The notes under the pieces were generated by a model that saw nothing but the letters and a program-made list of their open reading frames with translations, ran no database searches and was not told the DNA's origin. Of a stretch of 64,000 nt of DNA, positions 62,278 through 64,000 are shown piece by piece (the stretch's first letter is position 1; each line of letters starts with the position of its first letter). The stretch comes from Toxotes chatareus. Lineage: Eukaryota > Chordata > Actinopteri > Toxotidae. The translations under genes and the position numbers were made by a program. The stretch is from assembly GCA_016801885.1 (NCBI GenBank), contig CM028888.1, forward strand, positions 4,944,501-5,008,500, in the 5' to 3' direction.

Positions 62278-63622
62278 CTAATCTTGTTGGTCATGGGTAA
62301 AGCTGCTGATGAAATGATCTGTGCTGCTCTGAGTAGCCTCTACCTTTGCAAGCTGTGTACATACAGTCCCATTATCGGCACCTTGTCTGTCGTCTCTTTC
62401 ATCGCTCTCTTGCTCTCCTTTCCATTCTCTAGTTCCCCCATCCTCCTGCCCTCTTAATCCTTCCCATCCCACATTCTCCCGCTCCGTATTTATGCTCCTT
62501 TCTCTCTCCATCTCCTCCGTCTCTTGGGCTATCTGTTGACTGTTCAGGTAGATGCTACTGTGTGAGACCATGGTGATGGTGTCTCTGGAAGGAAGGTGAG
62601 CATCCATGTCTCCCTCCACGTCCAAGAGAGCATTTCTCGGGGGTGTGAGTTGAACTGGCGGCTGATCCTGTCGGTTGTTTCGCGCCTGACTCTGGTCTTG
62701 CTGATGCCGATGCTTCCTCTTGCGTTTTTGTGCTAACTTCAGATCCAGTGAGGCATAATTCAGGTCAAGATCTAAAGGCTGGTTTCAGACGGAGACAAAG
62801 AAGGTTGTTAAAATACAATATTTTGCAGCGCTATGCACCAGTTTAAATGTGATATTCTTTATTGGTGGGATCTTGTGGCTGTAGCTTCTCAAGCATTTCT
62901 TTAAGCCTTGTTTATTTTTAGAACATTTTGTGCTTCATCGTGTTCATTGGTTCACAGTTACATTGACCACAATGCAACTATGGTATGAAGTGCTTTCCGT
63001 TGTGAAAGCAGATCTGTCAGCATGACTTAATGTCTATGCATGCCATCATAGAGAACAGAAAACAAGATATACACTAAAATACCAGCATTTACCAAATATG
63101 TTCAAGCAACTGGCTTAGAAAATGATTATAGATTGGAAACAATTTGCAAACCCACTTTTGCTCGTTAACTTCAAGTGCATATTATATTCAATACATTTCA
63201 TCCTCGGAATTGGAAATGCAAAGCCTAAACAGTGAGGTTTATGATAAATCATCCAGGGAAAAACACGTGCAAATCAAGTGTAATCAGTAGAAATTAAGAA
63301 CACTGAGCAGGTGCAGAAGTAGCCTTGCACCAAAGAGCACAGAAGCAAGGTGCATGATAATTTCCACTCTGCCATAACACTGTCAGTCCCTATACATGCA
63401 GCTGAATGCTAGATGAAATAACATGTAACATGTATAATACTTCTTGTACATGTATTATAGTATGTGACAATATAACTAGTAATGAAAACTATGTGGAAAT
63501 TTTGTAAGAACTACATCCATGGACAGAAAATGCAGAGAAATTGAAATACAGTAATGAAAGTATAGCAGTTACCGTCAAGTGCTCTCTTGTGTGTTGCCTG
63601 GTCATCATCTCGTAGCAAACCT
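62278..63622 (-). CDS. C-terminal exons of a receptor-like membrane protein, unit 2 copy (open, 5'-partial)
   Basis: Exon 63,573-63,622 (50 nt; 48 if the alternative AG is used) ends at a gtaac donor. The last exon 62,278-62,778 follows a good acceptor and contains 167 codons including stop. The join is phase 0 and gives VCYEMMTRQHTREHLT followed by PLDLDLNYASLDLKLAQKRK. YEMM is a YxxM motif (PI3K SH2-binding type) and LNYASL fits the ITIM pattern (I/V/L/S)xYxx(L/V). A very basic KRKRKHR stretch follows, then SHSSIYLNSQQIA and a long acidic, Glu/Asp/Arg-rich tail. No membrane segment or extracellular domain is in view; these would lie beyond the right edge. The composition suits the cytoplasmic tail of a type I receptor, possibly of the Ig superfamily. 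I do not recognise the gene. Confidence 0.6.
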
Positions 63623-64000
63623 CTACAGAACCCGACCAAATAAAACACATAATTTAACCATTTACATTCTGCTAACCAAGAACACGAAAATTACATTACA
63701 TTACATTTATTTTTTACATTTATTATAATACATCATAAAGATAAATAAAATACGAAATATGTGTGATATTTCTTATAATACATGAAACTTTTTTTTCACC
63801 ATTTTTTGACATATATGCAATGCAATAAACTGTGTAATATTACACCTCACAAAAATACACTGATACACTGATGGTCTAAATATGTCTCTCTTTTAACTGC
63901 GCTCGTCTCTAACCAGCTGCTGCAACGATGCAAACTTCCTCTTCTGGGATTAATAAAGTTCATCTTAATATAAATTGTATTTGTATAGACAAAGAACATT

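Larger units (their letters stand above)
58607..64000. repeat. Tandem segmental duplication, unit 2 (truncated by window end)
   Basis: It repeats unit 1 in the same orientation from TTCTGGACC at 58,607. The window ends at text matching 58,560 of unit 1, so about 46 bp of the unit remain outside. Whether a third unit follows cannot be seen. Confidence 0.95.

Noticed and set aside
1..64000. CRISPR arrays, bacterial operons, tRNA or rRNA genes
   Set aside because: No spaced identical repeats, no ribosome-binding-site-led gene strings, and no tRNA A/B-box cloverleaf or rRNA text was recognised; the window is vertebrate nuclear DNA.

Overview
The window looks like nuclear DNA of a spiny-rayed (acanthomorph/percomorph) teleost fish. 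It is AT-rich, intron-rich and dense in CA/GT microsatellites. It carries several dispersed repeats that I recognise from percomorph genomes, and it contains the vertebrate neighbour pair tmem120a-styxl1 (also adjacent on human 7q11.23). There is no prokaryotic, plasmid, phage or CRISPR content. Almost all long open frames here are chance frames; the real genes are made of short exons with GT-AG borders, which I assembled by hand.

Layout. 1-21,965: presumed giant first intron of a minus-strand gene whose only visible coding exon (21,966-22,029) encodes a signal peptide; the intron holds repeats but no exon I can support. About 22,030-22,260: its GC- and GGA-rich promoter/5'UTR. 22,260-39,945: 18 kb with no recognisable gene, holding degraded transposons, a probable 530-bp solo LTR with 6-bp target-site duplications, a LINE relic and microsatellites. 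39,946-45,618: complete 12-exon tmem120a (minus strand, 347 codons). 46,898-52,938: complete 8-exon styxl1 (minus strand, 297 codons), a pseudophosphatase with Ser in place of the catalytic Cys. Its 3.4-kb second intron holds a GACGTC-rich transposon-like element, a minisatellite and a palindromic MITE. 53,168-64,000: a 5.44-kb segment present twice head-to-tail, nearly identical, the second copy cut by the window edge about 46 bp before its end.

Each duplicated unit holds (a) a small unrecognised plus-strand gene model of three coding exons and (b) the last two coding exons of a minus-strand gene whose product ends in a cytoplasmic-tail-like sequence with a YxxM and an ITIM-like motif. In unit 2 both reading frames are open; in unit 1 both are frameshifted. 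Unit 1's minus-strand piece is an orphan 3' fragment, whereas unit 2's piece probably continues into the full gene beyond the window. Most differences between the units are homopolymer-length changes, so a very recent duplication and a false duplication in a long-read assembly are both possible.

The genes do not form a pathway. TMEM120A is a CoA-binding nuclear-envelope/ER membrane protein and STYXL1 a catalytically dead dual-specificity phosphatase; their linkage is old vertebrate synteny. All exon calls rest on splice signals, phase continuity and remembered family resemblance; no database search was run.
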